Shown: positions 1 through 15,053 of the stretch, piece by piece
Numbering within the stretch: position 1 is the stretch's first letter
How the letters are laid out: the number at the start of each line of letters is the position of its first letter
From: Taiwanofungus camphoratus
Taxonomy: Eukaryota; Basidiomycota; Agaricomycetes; Polyporales; Taiwanofungaceae
DNA: 64,000 bases
Direction of reading: 5' to 3'
Assembly: GCA_003999685.1 (NCBI GenBank)
Contig: CP021222.1
Location: 620,001 to 684,000, forward strand
Position numbers and translations under genes: made by a program
The notes under the pieces: model-generated
What the model was told of the DNA's origin: nothing
Database searches by the model: none
What the model saw: the letters and a program-made list of their open reading frames with translations, nothing else

Positions 1-23
1 CAAGAGGTCGGCTGATTTATAAG

Positions 24-307
24 TGTTTTGTTGTGCCGAACACTCGCGTAATGGTTGTACAACGGCCGAATCATTCTATACTAGGCGCTTGAGTTCTGTC
101 GGACTGTCCAACCCGATTTATCGAACTATGATGCGGATGGTGTAAGTGCTCTTAGTTTATGTGCCCCTTGTTTGTTTTACTGACTGTATTTGCTAGGCTT
201 GGCCGACTTTGCTGGACGACTTTGTTGCATGGAAGAAGAGCGTGAACGGTGCAGGAGAGTCTGTATCGCATGTCAGTACTGACGATGCGTGGAGGCCAGT
301 TGCATGA
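24..307 (+). CDS. 3' end of an unidentified protein-coding gene (partial)
   Basis: Two exons can be read. The first runs from about 24, after a TAAG acceptor, to 139. The second runs from 197 to the TGA at 305-307. They flank a 57-nt intron (140-196) that starts GTGTAAGT and ends GCTAG. The spliced frame stays open and ends with residues like PTLLDDFVAWKKS followed by a polar tail closing DDAWRPVA. The upstream exon is rich in Cys and Ser and carries YRTMMRM at its end. I do not recognise the family, and most of the gene lies left of the window. The intron signals and the lack of stops in the spliced frame are the only support. Confidence 0.5.
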
Positions 308-566
308 CCGTCGTACGGAGGGGTGATCTTACAGACTAGTATATCTAACATTTGCTATGGTTGCTCTAATCGACGCACATTATCTGTCGATACATCTCTA
401 TGGTTCACTGATGACACGTTATATATACATTTGGAAACAAGAGCAGGCTGTCTGACAATGGAGAGTACTGCGAGTGGGATTTCCTAATTTGGTTTGTGCT
501 TGAATAGCCGCGCGTTTTCCGTGTTTATTTCCCACGCGCCTTCGTCTTTGCCATCTCGCAGCAGAA

Positions 567-3043
567 ATGTCCAGCAGAGCAGGCGGATTGTATGGCGGTA
601 TTCAATTCTCCTCAGGCAAAGCTTTCTCTTCCTCTACCACACCACAAGAAACTCCTCAGAGCTCTCTCCCTTCTTCAGTTGTAGAAACTAGCCAGAATCC
701 ACCCGCAGCTATATCCAAGGATCAGCCATCGTCTGCTCCCTCAACGCAGAATGCGACAGCGAGCAGCAGCACAGCGTCTGATGCAGGTGCCTCAGTGAAG
801 GCCACAGCCGGTATCTCTTCCTCTCCTGCAGCCTTGCCGATGTAGAGCTCGTTATTCACGAAATCATCGTTCATGCTTTATCCTGTTTCCTCCCGGGGTC
901 GTTCATTGACGGTCGCCAGGATGGTCCGCCAGTCTCGCATTCGCACCGATCCGTCGGAATCAAGCGCAGAAGGCCAAACCACCCACCGCCCGCCTTCCTG
1001 TGGGCGCCGCAGTGACGACCGCGCCGGCCTCTATCGCATCGGGAGCAGTAATTTCCAGCACTGCTGTCGTGTTTGCCCCGCCCTCGTTAGTAGAGCCCAC
1101 CAAGCCGGCCGAAACACAACCAACTCAGCCGCAGGGCCAAGGATGGGGTAAGAAGGTCAAGCCACCATCTATGATTCTCGATGAGGACATCAACGGATTC
1201 AAGGCACAGAGAGGCGAAAGACGGGGGGGCGGTAAAAAGAAAGGAAAGAAGGTTTGTGGCAAAATGTCTATGAACGCTACGAATCGTTTGACATCCTGGT
1301 CTAGAACAAAAATTTACCCGTAATTCCTGTTTGGGACCCCTCCGAGTCTTATGATCCCATGCGCCCTAATGACTACGGCGAATACAAGATTCACAAGCGC
1401 AAGGAGCGCGAGGAGCGTCGGGAGCGACTTCTCGCGGAAAAGCGACGCGCAGAGGAACGAAAGCGGTATCGGCGCAGCAGTAGCTATTCGGACAGCTACG
1501 GAAGCGATTCCGAAGATGAACGCCCGCGCAAGACAGGTAAGGTGCCCTGCACAATCATTTCTTACAAATCATCACTGTTGTCACATCAGGGCGCTACGAT
1601 GACCTTGACCATTCGCGTGATCAGTCAGAGGACTACGACCGTCCGCGCGGACTGGGAACTGTGGCCCCCTCCATACCTCCTGCCGCGCCCGTGGATGTCA
1701 ATCTCACAGGCGATGAAGCGTATCAACGTCGTCTTGCTTTGTCTACTGGCTTGCGACCTGCAGCATCTCCAGTACCGACCTTCAGCCCAAGTCCGTCCAG
1801 CTTATCAGTGCCTGTCGGACCGTCGAGTTCGGGCATCGTTGCATCGTCCTCCACTGCATCATCGACCATGCTGATTCCCTCAGGACCGCCATCTTCATTT
1901 GACTCGATTTCTGGTTTCTCAGCAGCTGTTGCAGCCGAGGACGACGACGACACCATCCCTGGCCTCAGCGTCTCAGCAGGTCTGGTCTCTCCCACGGCTT
2001 CTGCTCCTGCGGCAGAAACGGGAGAAGAGGCGTACTTCCGCCGTCTTGCGATGTTGCAGCCGCGTTCGCAGCCACCTGCGCCGGCTGCGCCTCCCTACGA
2101 GGAGCCTGCGCCGCCTCTGGCTTACAATCCATTTGCACCACCGTCCATGCCACCCCCGCCTCCTCCCGGTCTTGCGGCGGGATCCACGCTGTCCGAGGAA
2201 AAGGTGCGGAGCAGCCGGGAGGCTGCGGCTGCTATCGCTGCGAAGCTGAAGGCTCTCGCGCCGCCTGCCGGATCCTCTGAGGCGTCCGAGACGTCAACAA
2301 GCGGCGCTGCACAGGAAGATGAATCTGCTCCATTCAAAAAGTATGCACCGGTTTACGTCTGTCGATGATACGATAGCTGATGGCTTGCCGAATACCTGTG
2401 GAACAGACCTGATCCGCATGGGTTCGCAGCGCGTCTCATGGCCAAGTGGGGGCACAAGGAGGGTCAAGGGCTCGGTGCAGACGGGAGCGGCATCGTGCAC
2501 GCGCTCACTGTCGAGCAAGTCACGCAGGGCAAGAGTAAGGGCAAGGGCAAAGACGCGCCTAACAAGACGATCGGCCCCGGCTCCAAGATGGGCAAGATCG
2601 TGAACTTGAACGAGGACGCGAAGACCAGGGAGGACCGCGAGCGGTTCGGAGAGCCGAGCCGTGTGGTGGTGCTCACTAATATGGTGGGCCCGGAGGATGT
2701 GGAGGACGAGGAACTGAGAGAAGAGATCGGTGGGTCTTCGTTCTTCTTTCCCTCCGTGCTCTTCGGTTGCCTTCGGGAATCTGGGTCGACTGATCTCACT
2801 GCATGTACAGGCGACGAATGCTCGAAGAATGGCACAGTTGAACGCGTCATCGTGCATCCCGTGTATCCGGTGCCGGAAAATCCTGACGACGCCGTCCGCA
2901 TCTTTGTCCTGTTTGCGGGGCCCGCAGGCGCATGGAAGACGGTAAGGGAGCTGGACGGGCGGTATTTCGGCGGTAGGAGTGTAAAGGCGCGCTACTTCCC
3001 AGAAGCGCTCTTCAACCAGTTTGCATTTGATGCTCCGTTGTGA
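567..3043 (+). CDS. SPF45: SPF45 (RBM17)-type splicing factor: G-patch and C-terminal RRM/UHM
   Basis: Homologue of the spliceosomal protein SPF45/DRT111, which takes part in 3' splice site choice. Six exons join in phase: 567-810, 920-1251, 1305-1536, 1590-2340, 2407-2729 and 2811-3043, giving about 704 residues. The N-terminal block reads [10 protein letters not shown] followed by a basic stretch, as in SPF45. Next come a charged segment ([19 protein letters not shown]), a long Pro/Ala/Ser-rich linker, a G-patch around [17 protein letters not shown], and the RRM/UHM with [13 protein letters not shown] and [16 protein letters not shown]. Human SPF45 is about 400 residues, so the extra length here is the disordered linker. 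The start is the ATG at 567, which opens [11 protein letters not shown]. The last intron (2730-2810) is 81 nt and stop-free, so its retention would add 27 residues between the G-patch and the end of the RRM. The gene converges with the BCS1-like gene. Confidence 0.93.
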
Positions 3044-3444
3044 ATCTATTGACATGTGTTTTGTGTTTTTCAAATGTGACTCAACTAAGCTATAGTGTAC
3101 ATAAGTGTCTCTGTTCAGAGAATGAGTAGTGTAGTTAGATGCGTAGTCGTGAAAATCAAGTTATCAGGACTTGCGGGATCCGACACAAATCACCAGCAAT
3201 GGAAGGACGAAACATTATACTTAAGGGCATGATAGGTCATATTGATACACGATTTTCCCGACAGATGATGTGCAATTGTACACTTAAGATATAGGCATCT
3301 CGCGAACCTCATTTCCATGATGTGATGCTGTGAAGTACAAAATACATTGCAGGATATACACTATAATTGCTGTAGTCGTAAATGCTCTATGATATGCCCG
3401 TGAAGTCCATGGCGGCGCACAGACGGGCCCCGAAGGGTCCACAA
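3044..3444. other. Convergent intergenic spacer
   Basis: About 400 bases between the stop codons of the SPF45 and BCS1-like genes. It is AT-richer than the flanks and should hold both 3' UTRs. I see no gene or repeat in it. Confidence 0.6.
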
Positions 3445-5422
3445 TCATGAAGCCGAAACACCAAGGCCCTCGCTAGTAGCAGCGTTGCCGCTTTTTTGCG
3501 CCTTCCTCTCCGCACACTCCTTCTCGACCCACGCTGAGACTTCACTGGCAGCTTGGGATGGGCAAGTCTTGAACATCATGAGATACCCCTGGAGACTCGC
3601 CATTGAGAACTCGCACTCCGGGACCGCATCCGCGAACTGGGCAGCGAGCTTCCAGGTCCTCTCGTACGAGAGCGGACTGGCATCAGTCGAAGGGGAAGAA
3701 GGGTCAAGGTCGATGAGACGCTTCTCGACGGACGGGGCGGGCGGGTCGCGTGCCGAGCCGTTCTTCGCAGTCTCATGCCCTTCCTGTGTGTCGTCCGCGC
3801 CGTCGTCGCAGGGCATGTAGAAGCGCGTGAACAGCTCCCTCGCCTGGTACCTGCTCGCGAGCTTGAACTCCACGTGCACGTCCATCCGCCCCGGGCGGCA
3901 CAGCGCCGGATCGAGGGCGGTGTAGTGGTTGGTCGTCGCAAAGAGGATCCGTCCTTCTTGCGCAGCGATGCCGTCCAGGGCGTTGAGCAGGCCGCTGAGC
4001 GAGACACCAGACGCGGGCACGTCGTCGGCGCCGGTGGGCTTCCCTTCGGATCCCTGCTCGCCCTCCTTGGTGTCACCGCGCTCACGGGTGATGCCGCGAT
4101 GGAACGCCGCGTCAATGTCTTCCATGAGGGCGATGCACCGTTTGGGCAGCTCAGAAATCAGTTCGCTGAGACCATTGTCGTCCAGGCCCGCATGGGAAAG
4201 TGATATGATAAAGACGTCCAGTCCCAGTTCACCCGCTATACCATGGATGAGGGAGGACTTCCCAGATCCCGGGGCGCCGTACTGTGTCAATCGTAAGGCG
4301 ATGAAAAGACACTAATCTGTCGTGGACGACTCACTAGGAGATACCCCCGACGGAAGGGAATGCCTGTACCGTATTTAGCAGCTAATCCATGCTCTTAACA
4401 AATTGTTCCCACGAACCTCGACGAGTATACCATTTCTGGCTGTCCAGAAAGTCTCGAGCATCGCGCAGTAGCATCTCCTTCATGCCAGGCTCGAGGATAA
4501 GAGAGCTCATAGGACGCTTTGGGCGAGATGCAATGCGTTTCCATTCACGGCGTCTTGAAAAAACACAGCGCAACGACGATTACATCTTCCGCACTTGCAT
4601 GAAAGGCAAAGTTGCTCACATGTCACTGACGTATATAGAGACAAGATGCTCTTGTGCCGCTTTGTACGCCCGTTTGGCGTCTGATATGAGCTCGTCCAAT
4701 ATCACATTATTCCGAGACAGTATACTGTGCAACATATTGCTTAGGCCAATGATACAAATTCCTGATCGAGTGTGAGGATATACCTGATCCGAAGAGACTC
4801 CCCGCTATGACTGTGGCCTTTGCGAACCTCAATGCGCGAAACGGTCATATAACAGCGCTTGTACCAGATCGAGTAAGTCACTGCTAGAGACGGCAGATAC
4901 GTCGTCTTTCGACTTGTTTCTTCCTTGTCATTTTCTCCGCCCAGTGCCAGGCCAGGCACGATCAGACCGTAATTCCGTGTGGTGACCTCGACCTTTCGTG
5001 CCTCGCCTGCGTTGCGTTGGATCACCACCAATGAGCACAGCAGACAAAAGTCATGAGGCCAGGTTCTGTACTCACGCCACGTGGGGTGTTGAGAGAGCCA
5101 GAAGAGAATCCAATCTGGAAAAATAGACAATGACCCGTCAGTTATTATCTCACCACAACTGAACGAAACCGGTTCACTGACTGTAGCATAAATCGGCATC
5201 GTCGAATGAGGCAGTGATCCAGAAACGATCCTGAAGAGACTCCCAGGAGCTGAAGAAGACGCGCCGGCAGGCTTCGATCAGCCCACCGACCATCAGAAGC
5301 TTCAGCCATTCACGCAGTGCGGATAAGGACAGCAACATGGAGACAAATCCAGATATATCAGAAGGGACAGCGAACGACGTTGCCGACGGGGCCGACGTGA
5401 TATTCGCTGCCGAAGCGGACAT
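3445..5422 (-). CDS. BCS1-like AAA ATPase (BCS1_N plus AAA domain)
   Basis: Member of the BCS1 AAA family. Yeast Bcs1 sits in the mitochondrial inner membrane and inserts the folded Rieske protein into complex III. Seven exons join in phase: 5422-5182, 5114-5076, 5006-4784, 4724-4620, 4553-4417, 4363-4335 and 4281-3445, giving about 536 residues. An N-terminal hydrophobic segment (SMLLSLSALREWLKLLMVGG) is followed by the BCS1_N domain (NWILFWLSQHPTWRE, TYLPSLAVTYSIWYK, RIASRPKRPM). The AAA core has Walker A (GAPGSGKSS), Walker B (CIALMEDIDAAF), a sensor-1 region (ILFATTNHYTALDP) and the arginine-finger region CRPGRMDVHVEF. The ATG at 5422 is the first in frame after an upstream stop. Basidiomycete genomes carry many BCS1-like paralogues, so a role in Rieske assembly cannot be assumed. 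Exon 6 has only 29 nt. Confidence 0.92.
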
Positions 5423-6335
5423 GTTGTCTGCCTGGCCCGAAGAGCCCACGACTGACAGAGCACTTTGATAAAGCTGGACGGGATCCAGGGCTGTGAGGTG
5501 ACCCAGAGGAAGGGCGGTCGGAACTGAAAGGTTCTGCTGCGCCTTTATACCCTCAGAATATCATAATGCGCTACCGAGTCATCTTTGGTGTTCGGAATAC
5601 ATCCCTGCCTCACTCATGAGTGACAGAATCGCGGAGCTAGTAGGTGCATCGCTTTTGAGAGCAGAGTCACATCGATTCTACACGATGAGTCGTCAGAAGC
5701 ATCGAGTACTAACAAATTCCGTTCCTTCAAGAGATAAAGGTGCAGCGCTCAGCTAAGAGACAACGCCCAACTGGCAAATGACCTCGGGGAAAGATATTTG
5801 CAGCATTGTGGGCGCACATCGTGGAGGAGTCACCCAGACCATGAGGCCTTGAGGAGCCAGGAATCAGCGCTGGTGGAAGTCAAGAACAGCTTGGACCGGC
5901 ACCGACAGAGTGAAGCGCATAAGCGCCCGAGTATCTGATCGACTCCCGTCGAGGGGTATCAACATTTCTGAGCACGACAACTGCGAGACGATGTTGTTGC
6001 ATGCAACTTGAATTATCCCAATGGCGCAGCTTTTGCATTCTTGGAATGAAGTTTCTATTGACACGGAATATGCGTGCAGTAGCTCAGCATTGAATTCCAT
6101 CATTCTAGTGTAGCACACTCGGTTGTTCACCTCTGGGTCTCAGGATTTGAGCTGGTAGTGTGGTTCGGTGAGGGCCCCAAGTCAAAGCTTCACCCTCGAT
6201 AGCCGGCCCTATGGCGACATGTCTCAATGCTGGAATAGGGATGCGCTGGTCGCTATAGCATACGAGCCCATACTTAATTTCGAACGTATAACAAAGTGGG
6301 TGTCCATAATTCAGGAAGAACTTGTACGTGGCGAG
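5423..6335. other. Intergenic region upstream of the BCS1-like gene
   Basis: About 900 bases with no coding frame that resembles a known protein. The part next to 5422 should be the BCS1-like promoter, and the left part runs into the decayed 3' end of the P450 pseudogene. Confidence 0.5.
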
Positions 6336-8498
6336 AGATTACACTAATCGTTTTATGCGACGGCAAGGGATGGGCGCAGTAAACGCGTACGTGTCGATGG
6401 GGTTTGAAGGATCCTGTGAGATCTTGAAGGCCCACATAATGAGCGCAGTATTATGAAGAGCGAGCTAGACAGAGGATAGTTCAGTGTGAGCTCGAGCTTC
6501 ACGCAAGAAGACAATTTTCAGTCATACTTGTCAGCAACATGCTGTCCGGGACAGATCCTGAGCAGATGACATGCGTGAGTGATACGTCGTCAGAAAGGAA
6601 GAGATGCAGCTCACCTCCTCCCGAACCCGAAGTTGAAGAACCTAATATCATCCCGAAAGCGCCCACCAGCATCAAGCCAACGCTGTGGTCTGAAGTCTTC
6701 AGGCTCTGGATAGACGTCAGGGTTACGCGAGATCGTCCTGTAGACAGTGAGAATAGTCAAACAATCAGCAGACACAAAAGATAGTCTAGGCTACAATGAC
6801 AGCCGATAACCTCAGCACCCGCTGGGATCACGTAGTTTTTCTTGAAGCAGGATATTCCGTCAATCACCACCGATGCGTCACACAAAGTAACGCACATACC
6901 CAAACAATATCTGTAGTAGCCCTATGTGCAGAGCCTGTTAGCGACGCTCAGGCATCAGTGTCTATTACCAGCCAGGAGTCAGCGCGCAAAGACTGACCTC
7001 CGGAGCTGACAGGTCGCCACCGATATGTTTCGAGGAAGAAAGCGGAAACCTCTGGAAGCATCTCTTGGTCTTCAAACGTAGGAACTATGCCATGCAAAGC
7101 ATTTCAGCGATACTAAAGGTTGAAACGCGCATGAACATCGCTTACGTCTGCTGCGGCCCACTACCCTGTCCAGTTGCGCCTGCACTTTGGCCTGCGCCTC
7201 TGGATAACACGCTGCTGCCACCGTCAAGGGCCGGGGCGGTCTACGTTTATGTCGGACGTCGTCAACGAATTGCCATTAGTTGTGAAGCTGCACTGACGGT
7301 GTCTGAACCTGCGCCGAACATCGAGCCAACTAGATATGCCAATTCATTGTCCGAAAGCCCTAACGTCTCCTGATTGTCGAGTAGATATGTCGTAAAGGAC
7401 GGCTGTGCCTCGCGGGCCGCCTAGGTCAAGGAACAGTAACCAATTCTGGACAATCCTTGTTTGCTACGGTGAACTGTTGTTATCACTGCTACCAATTGTT
7501 TTCTGACCACATTCACTTGCTCACGGAACAATTGGAGCTCCTCTTCGCGGCAGTTGGGCAAGTGCGAGACGTATCCGGGGATATAACGAAGGAAAGGATA
7601 TGTATCAACCAGATATGTCCCATGCCGAAGCGCGGAGCCAAGGCGTCCGAGACAACGATTGATCGCTTGTACCTCGGGATCTAAGTAGGATGTTGGTGTT
7701 GTCTTGCCGTAGCTGATGGCCATGACAACACTAGGTGCATATCTAGCAAAAATACTGAGCTGCGACAAAGAGCGAAGATGAAAGTTTCCGAACCTCTTGG
7801 CATGATCCAAATGCCCCTGGGAATTTTCAAGACAGTCGAGGACATAGTTTCTGGCATTCTTCATATGCATAGGCTTATAGGTTGCTGCTGCAGGAATGCG
7901 AGGAGGGACCTTGATTCCGACAGTGATAGGAGCGCATCTAGACTTTTCGTACGCCATTCGGCGCACCTCCTCAGTTTTCGTATCCGGTCACCCGCAGGCA
8001 CCAACGGTGTACGCATACCTCCGGAGACAATCTCGCCGACTGAAATAGAACGTGGACGGTCCGCCGTTTCAAGCGAGTGTTTTGACGTGATCTCTACCAC
8101 GACCTGGCGCAGTGATCATAACTTCTATGAGTGCCGCTTGGGGCGACGCGAGAGTAACGGACTACTTGCCTCGTATCGTCCCACGATACAGACAATGCGA
8201 TTGCCATACCGAAGTGAGATAACATATGTCTCGATGAGCTCTGCATAGCGGCGTGGAGCACTACGGACTGCTATGAGAATTCTTAGTACCAAAGGGAACG
8301 TAGCAAAGTGAGCGTACTACGGTCCAGGAGGCGAATTGCCGAATAACCAGTGTCCAACAGGACTTGGAGGCAGTCAAGCTGTTCTATTTCGACCCAGTGG
8401 ACCCCAAACTTGGGTGTATAGCAAATTGCGCCCACGAGCAGAGCTAGCACAATGACCTCTGCTACTGTGTCCGATACCAGCATCGCCGCAGGGGTCAT
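6336..8498 (-). pseudogene. Cytochrome P450, nearly complete but frame-broken
   Basis: A basidiomycete microsomal P450 lies on the minus strand with all core motifs: an N-terminal hydrophobic anchor from the ATG at 8498, GHWLFGNSPPGP, RRYAELIETY, ADRPRSISVGEI, ISYGKTTPTSYLDPE, the I-helix FGAGSDT, the K-helix ETYRW (ExxR), PEPEDFRPQRWL and the heme-binding FGFGRRICPGQHVAD near 6550-6620. Introns of 50-70 nt sit at usual P450 positions. The frame is lost at four or more points: between the membrane anchor and GHWLF (about 8370), just after the I-helix (about 7250), before ISRNPDVYPEP (about 6740-6790), and after the heme loop (about 6450). An N-terminal stretch in frame also meets a TGA. Each break looks like a single-base change. 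I infer a young pseudogene; assembly error is the alternative. A truncated relative lies at 42.65-43.44 kb. Confidence 0.85.
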
Positions 8499-9294
8499 TG
8501 TTCTAAGGATACTCGGAACGCCCACATCTTTATATGTTCCACTCGTTACGGGCTAAGTCGATCACCAGCGGATCACGAGCCATGGCGTCCTCCTTGTGGT
8601 CAGAAAAGAGTCAAATGCTGTCGATGACCCTCCACATTCTGTCCACAGGAAAGACAACGAGCAATCAGTGTGTATGGTATAACCAGAATAGGAATATGTT
8701 TATACTACTAGTGTGCACCTACTGGAGTCCGATGGCGACTTCTGAAATCAGAGATTGTTGTGACGCCGCGAAAGACTGAACATTCCGAGGACGCTTGAGC
8801 GCTTCAGAAGCAGTCTGCTGACTTGCGCGCTGCATGTGTTCGCGAGCCCTTTTACTTACTGTACAATGTATATCATTGCTGCATCAGCACATAGTCCAAA
8901 GGTGACCGGTGGATTGAGCTAGAGTTGGACACCTGCTACACAGATGTTGTAGTGCCAGACGGTAAGGCAAACAATGCCAGCTTATAATTGCGGTAACCGA
9001 CACGGGCAGTACACGTTGACCTGAGAATGGTCACAGGAGGATGTCGAAAACCGTTGCCTCGTCTAGACCAACGCAGAACGACATGCTACTCGAATCGCAA
9101 TTGGAATACTACCAGGACCTTTGATTCCCCCCATTCCATGTCGTCCACTCGCACCTTGATCGTATGAAGCCTTGCCAAGGGCGCTCCGATTAATGCTGGA
9201 AATGCAAAGGTGAATTACAACATAATAACTACATCGAAAACATGCTCGACCCGCCAACCCACCGAGCGTCGAGGGAGCTGCCAAAAAATCGACT
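8499..9294. other. Intergenic region upstream of the P450 pseudogene
   Basis: About 800 bases without a recognisable gene. The part next to the P450 (about 8525-8620) resembles the sequence upstream of the second P450 copy near 43,470-43,560: both have a TACGGGCT block and then TCACGAGCC-TGG. The duplication therefore included some promoter. Confidence 0.55.
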
Positions 9295-11940
<2,646 letters not shown>

Positions 11941-12242
11941 GTTGCAGCAGCAGACCGGCCGGACAACGACAACGACGATGTAGAGGGAGTATGACTTCAA
12001 CAGCAAGCGACCGCAAGCTCAAGTTCTACTCGGAGACTGACGGGATTTCGGTCGTCACTGGCCGACTTCGCGTCCCGTGATTTTCCCCGCGTTGCGTCGA
12101 CACACCTAGATTCGCGGAGATCCGTCGGCTGGCCAGTCACAGCGCGCGAATTACTCTAACGAAAAACATACAGGAATTGTACAGCGGCAGTCTAAAGGTA
12201 TGCAAAAAAAATACGCAAGGGGGGCATATCATTATATGGCAT

Positions 12243-15053
12243 CTACGGTAAGGCACCTAACGGGTCCTGTTGTACCTCCTTGCGTCGATCGTCTGAAATA
12301 GTTTCTTTGAGCGATGTCGATGGTAGAGTATAGGCAGATGGCACATCGTTTGGACGCAGAGCGGTAGACGTGGGTGGTGGTACGCGGGGTAGAATTGCAG
12401 TCGACTCCCTTCGCCCAAAATCAGAACGGGTATGGTTCCACGGTGCAAGAGGAGTAGCATTGGTATTGGGAGTCGGTGATGACGAAGAGATGTGAGATTG
12501 AGGTGCCCGACGCAAGATCGAAATTGGAGGAGTGGCCACCGCTGGCCTGGGCGGCGAGCGCGAGGCCTGCTGGCGCGAAGTGAAGTGATCTTGCGGACGG
12601 CTTATCGGTTGTGGCCGTGCAGGATAGGCAATGGGTTGCGGTAGCCTTGGCGAAAGTTGCTGATGACTTTCTTCCTCCTTGCCTTGTTGTTCCTTGAGTT
12701 TCCTTTTCCTTAACTCTTCTTCGCCCACCAACCTTTCTTCCTCGACTTCCGTCACAGTCCCCTTCAGCACATCTCTGACATATGACAGACATTCCAGTGC
12801 CTCCCGCTTCCTCTCCCGGATGACCTTCACGTGATCCTCGCTTTCCTTGTCCTCTTCATCTAGTAGAAGAGTGTCTACGATCCACCCGACCGAGTCTCCA
12901 AGGCGCTTCTGGAGTGATCGCAGTTGCGTGAGCTCTCGCTCGACTTCAAAGCGGCCTTTCGATTCCCATGGTGGACGTTCGGCAGGTGGCCGCTCATCAA
13001 TCAGAGGGTAAGCAGCATATGATGTGTTCGGTGTGATGGGAAGTCGGCCCAATGATGTAGCCAAATCTGGCAAATTACGCTGGCGTGCTGTTCAGCGCTA
13101 CCGGTAATTTGGGTTGGGTACGCAAAGAGAGCCCACCTTCAACTCCGAAACAGCGTTCATGACTGTCTTGTTGATACCGAGACTCTCACCACGCTCCAGC
13201 AACCCGCGAGCAAACATCTCAGGCAAGCCCATAGGTGTGGACTGCTGCCGTGCATGAGCGCTCTTGCTAGTACTCCCCTGTTCACGCCGTGATGCAATGT
13301 TGGCAGAGAATGATTGTCCCCTATCACTCGGACGCGGTCTTCGTCGCGGAGGAGGCGGAGGTGGCTCGGGCACCTCAGTCGGAATGCCGAGAAGGTTTCG
13401 GTTCTCGTATATCACAGAGACGCCCGTGGAAGGGCTCGGAGACATCTGCAGCGTCAGCGCTTGGCGAAGCAGCAGAGTAGCGTGATGGATCGTAGAGCTG
13501 TTAGAGCTGGAGCTTGAAGATGATGGAGACGAAGGATAGCGCAGAAGATAGGTCAGTTGTTCACTGTAGTCAGAGGGTATTACTGTCACAATTTGGATAT
13601 GAGCACAAGAAGATGATCGTCTACATAAATGAAAGCGTACATTTGTTGCGAATGCGGATGAGCATAACCACACAAAGCCATTCCGCAAGATCGAATGCAG
13701 GATCACAGGCAAACAGACCATCCCAGATGATCATTGCATCATTCATGTTAAATTCACGAGTGAATAGTAGCCGTAGCCAGCGTCTGCAAGCAGCATGTAA
13801 TGTCAGACACCCACCAAACATACATTGGTTTTACAGCGAAAGAGAACACACATTCCGTATATTTGCGGCTCAATACCCGCACTTTGCATGCTCTTCCAGA
13901 GTTCAGGATCAACTGCTTTCAAGTACGTCGATTGTACTCTGTTGCATGCCTCGACAATTGGAGCTACATAAGGCTTCACTTTGACTTCACCAGATGAGAC
14001 TTGGACGTGAGATCCGAGGGGTGTGAGCTCCACTGCTGTCTTTGTCTCCTGCCATTCATACCACCGACCTATGCCACCCATCACAGACACGAAAAGTGCC
14101 CATGCATCTGCAGCAATCCATGCCCGCGAGCAGAACTCCTTAACAGGAGCATCATTTGGCTCCATATTGTCTTCTGGGATGGAATCATAATCAACGGCAT
14201 AATACAGCGGCGCAAGCAGCTCGTGCATCCCCTGTCGATAACCTATATCGGGGTGCATGATTGAATGAACAAACAGAATATTTGTGAGCTGTGTTTGTAC
14301 TTCCGTATCCCGGAAGTACCCAATATCAGGGAAGCTATCGGATAGCTAAGTAGACGTTCGGGTGCAATAGTATAGGATACATACGTGCGCTCGACGTCTT
14401 GCAAGATCGTCTTGCGTAAGTCCATCGACTCAAACCATTTTGTCCAAGGGTTCTGCAACAATGAGGTCAGTAATCATGGTCAAAAATTGTTGTGCTCTGA
14501 ACGGGGCACGCTCGAACCTCGTCATCCAGACTGAGCGGGTTGTTCTTGTCGAGGTTCTGTCTTGATGGTTCTACCCTTGGCGGAGATGTACTGGTCCCTG
14601 GGATAGTCAGACCTTCCTCGTAGCTCCCATCCGGTGCTTGCATCTTCTCGAGAAGTAATCTGGCATACTCCTTGCGCGAGGCTCGCAGAGCTTCGAGCGG
14701 CGAGACGGAGATCACGTCTGCGGGCGTTTGGAGTGGTTCTGCTTGCACAAGGAACAGCTTTCAAACGCTTCTATTCAGTTGTGACTTTCCAATATACTAG
14801 AATCAGATCTAGACAATACACCTTCCAAGCCAAACTTCTGCCTGCGACACCGGCCGTATCATCTGTGGCACGAAAGAGGCGGCCCCCAAGTGCTGCATCC
14901 TTGATCTTGGACAGACTGTGAGAAGCGTTGAACAGGAATTCGTATGTATCCCTAGGGCAGCAAGAGGTTATAGGGTTGAACCTCTGAACCAAGTGTCAAT
15001 CGTGAGACGGACTTGATCTCTTTCACATCAGCCCTAGTGCGTTGTTCGGTCAT
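12243..15053 (-). CDS. TBC-domain Rab GTPase-activating protein, TBC1D5-like
   Basis: Predicted Rab GAP. TBC1D5 acts on Rab7 with retromer at endosomes. Exon 1 starts at the ATG at 15053 (MTEQRTRADVKEIK) and joins in phase 2 to DTYEFLFNASHSLSKIKDAA through a 60-nt intron. The TBC domain shows NPWTKWFESMDLRKTILQDV, then the arginine-finger motif ILQDVERT (IxxDxxRT), and after two introns the glutamine-finger motif in MHPDIGYRQGMHELLAPLYY. The middle is Pro-rich (VPEPPPPPPRRRPRPSDRGQ). The last exon holds a helical region and a long disordered Pro/Ser tail ending at 12243. Both catalytic fingers are present, so the GAP should be active. The TBC1D5 assignment rests on the split TBC domain and the tail and is likely rather than certain. 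Confidence 0.88.
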
